NCBI RefSeq assembly: GCF_016405905.1 | Contig: NZ_JAEFCB010000029.1 | Location: forward strand, 1 to 64,000 | Origin: Variovorax sp. IB41 | Lineage (GTDB): Bacteria > Pseudomonadota > Gammaproteobacteria > Burkholderiales > Burkholderiaceae_C | DNA length: 64,000 nucleotides | Reading direction: 5' to 3' | Part shown: positions 63,578-64,000 of the stretch, piece by piece | How the letters are laid out: each line of letters begins with the position of its first letter | Position numbering within the stretch: the first letter of the stretch is position 1 | Notes under the pieces: model-generated | What the model was told of the DNA's origin: nothing | The model's database searches: none | The model's input: only the letters and a program-made list of their open reading frames with translations | Position numbers and translations under genes: made by a program

Positions 63578-63940
63578 TTACTGGACGCGATCGCCGTCGC
63601 GCACCGATTCGACGGCGCCGTTGTAGAAGCGAACGATCCCGAGGAAGTTGCCCTGGCCGCGGTGGTAGGTCCAGTCTTCCATCGGGATGCACTGCTGGCT
63701 GATGATCTGCCGCGTGCCGCCGCGCACGCCCGGCGCGAGGATCACTTCGACCTGCGGGCGGGGGACGCAGACGATGTCCTTGAGCACCGGCTCGCCGCAT
63801 TTGTTGAGGACGGAGAACTTCGATTCGCCAACGCCCGCGAGAAAGCCGCCGCAGCTGAGCGATTGCGCGGAAGCGCCGCCGGGCTGCAGGACGGCGAACA
63901 GAAGCGCGGTCGAGGCGAGGGTTCGCAGGACGGTGTTCAT
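63578..63940 (-). CDS. DUF2845 family secreted protein
   Basis: This is a 120-residue exported protein with an N-terminal signal peptide (about 25 residues, ending ASAQS) and a DUF2845 domain. Cysteines at SLSCGG, LNKCGEP, IVCVP and QQCIP are probably paired in the periplasm. Function is unknown. Its stop lies 3 bases from the LysR stop on the opposite strand. Confidence 0.82.
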   Translation of the reverse strand: MNTVLRTLASTALLFAVLQPGGASAQSLSCGGFLAGVGESKFSVLNKCGEPVLKDIVCVPRPQVEVILAPGVRGGTRQIISQQCIPMEDWTYHRGQGNFLGIVRFYNGAVESVRDGDRVQ

Positions 63941-63960
63941 GACGGTCGAAGGTTCGAAAA

Positions 63961-63990
63961 AAAGCCCCGGCCAGCGGGGCGTTTTTTTCT
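63961..63990. terminator. hairpin with flanking A- and T-runs at the right end
   Basis: GCCCCG (63964-63969) and CGGGGC (63975-63980) form a 6-bp stem with a 5-base loop, flanked on the left by A-run and on the right by GTTTTTTT. It lies upstream of the leftward DUF2845 gene, so it probably ends transcription of a gene beyond the window's right end or entering from the left. Confidence 0.75.
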
Positions 63991-64000
63991 GACGGATCAG

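Overview
The window is GC-rich (my estimate is high sixties percent), densely coded chromosomal DNA from a betaproteobacterium. Several Bug-type periplasmic receptors, the pyrG-kdsA-eno-ftsB block, dapA-bamC, separated parE and parC, and codon usage point to Comamonadaceae, most likely Variovorax or a close relative; this is inferred from family composition, not from an alignment. I see no rRNA, tRNA, CRISPR array, insertion sequence or prophage, and no gene-free stretch longer than 300 bases.

Layout. 0.2-3.2 kb: an auxin-efflux-type carrier, a Bug receptor and xerD. 3.2-10.6 kb: a phosphonate catabolic island, made of a LysR regulator divergent from phnD-phnC-phnE-phnA-(iron alcohol dehydrogenase)-phnY, most genes overlapping by 4 bases. 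10.6-15.8 kb: a DUF72 protein, two orphan Bug receptors, and a TetR regulator with a thiolase and a MaoC-type hydratase; the same operator motif precedes tetR and the thiolase. 15.8-21.3 kb: a pentapeptide-repeat protein, DUF455, a gamma carbonic anhydrase, Hsp33, an unknown secreted protein, and a NadR-like kinase with PnuC. 21.4-36.5 kb: core housekeeping genes (ftsB, eno, kdsA, pyrG, coaBC, dut, an FKBP, an L16 hydroxylase-like cupin, bamC, dapA) and an MFS carrier. 36.6-43.8 kb: parE and parC, separated by a lytic transglycosylase and a Kelch protein. 43.8-50.2 kb: assorted hydrolases and a CorA-like membrane protein. 50.2-57.1 kb: a sugar-acid operon. 57-64 kb: a GMC oxidoreductase, a class-C beta-lactamase-like hydrolase, a D-threonine-aldolase-like enzyme with a LysR regulator, and a DUF2845 protein.

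Two systems stand out. The first is at 50.2-57.1 kb. A 14-bp palindrome, TGAAACCGGTTTCA, equal to the known PtxS operator, lies in front of an operon encoding a polar-amino-acid-type ABC importer followed by kguE, kguK, kguD and a LacI-family ptxS. This looks like a 2-ketogluconate operon in which the usual MFS carrier KguT has been replaced by an ABC importer. The binding protein keeps the carboxylate-binding Arg but lacks the Asp that grips the alpha-amino group of amino acids. The second is the phosphonate island. It has the PhnY-PhnA route from phosphonoacetaldehyde to acetate and phosphate, but an iron-dependent alcohol dehydrogenase occupies the place of the aminotransferase PhnW. This suggests the natural substrate is a hydroxyalkylphosphonate such as 2-hydroxyethylphosphonate rather than 2-aminoethylphosphonate.
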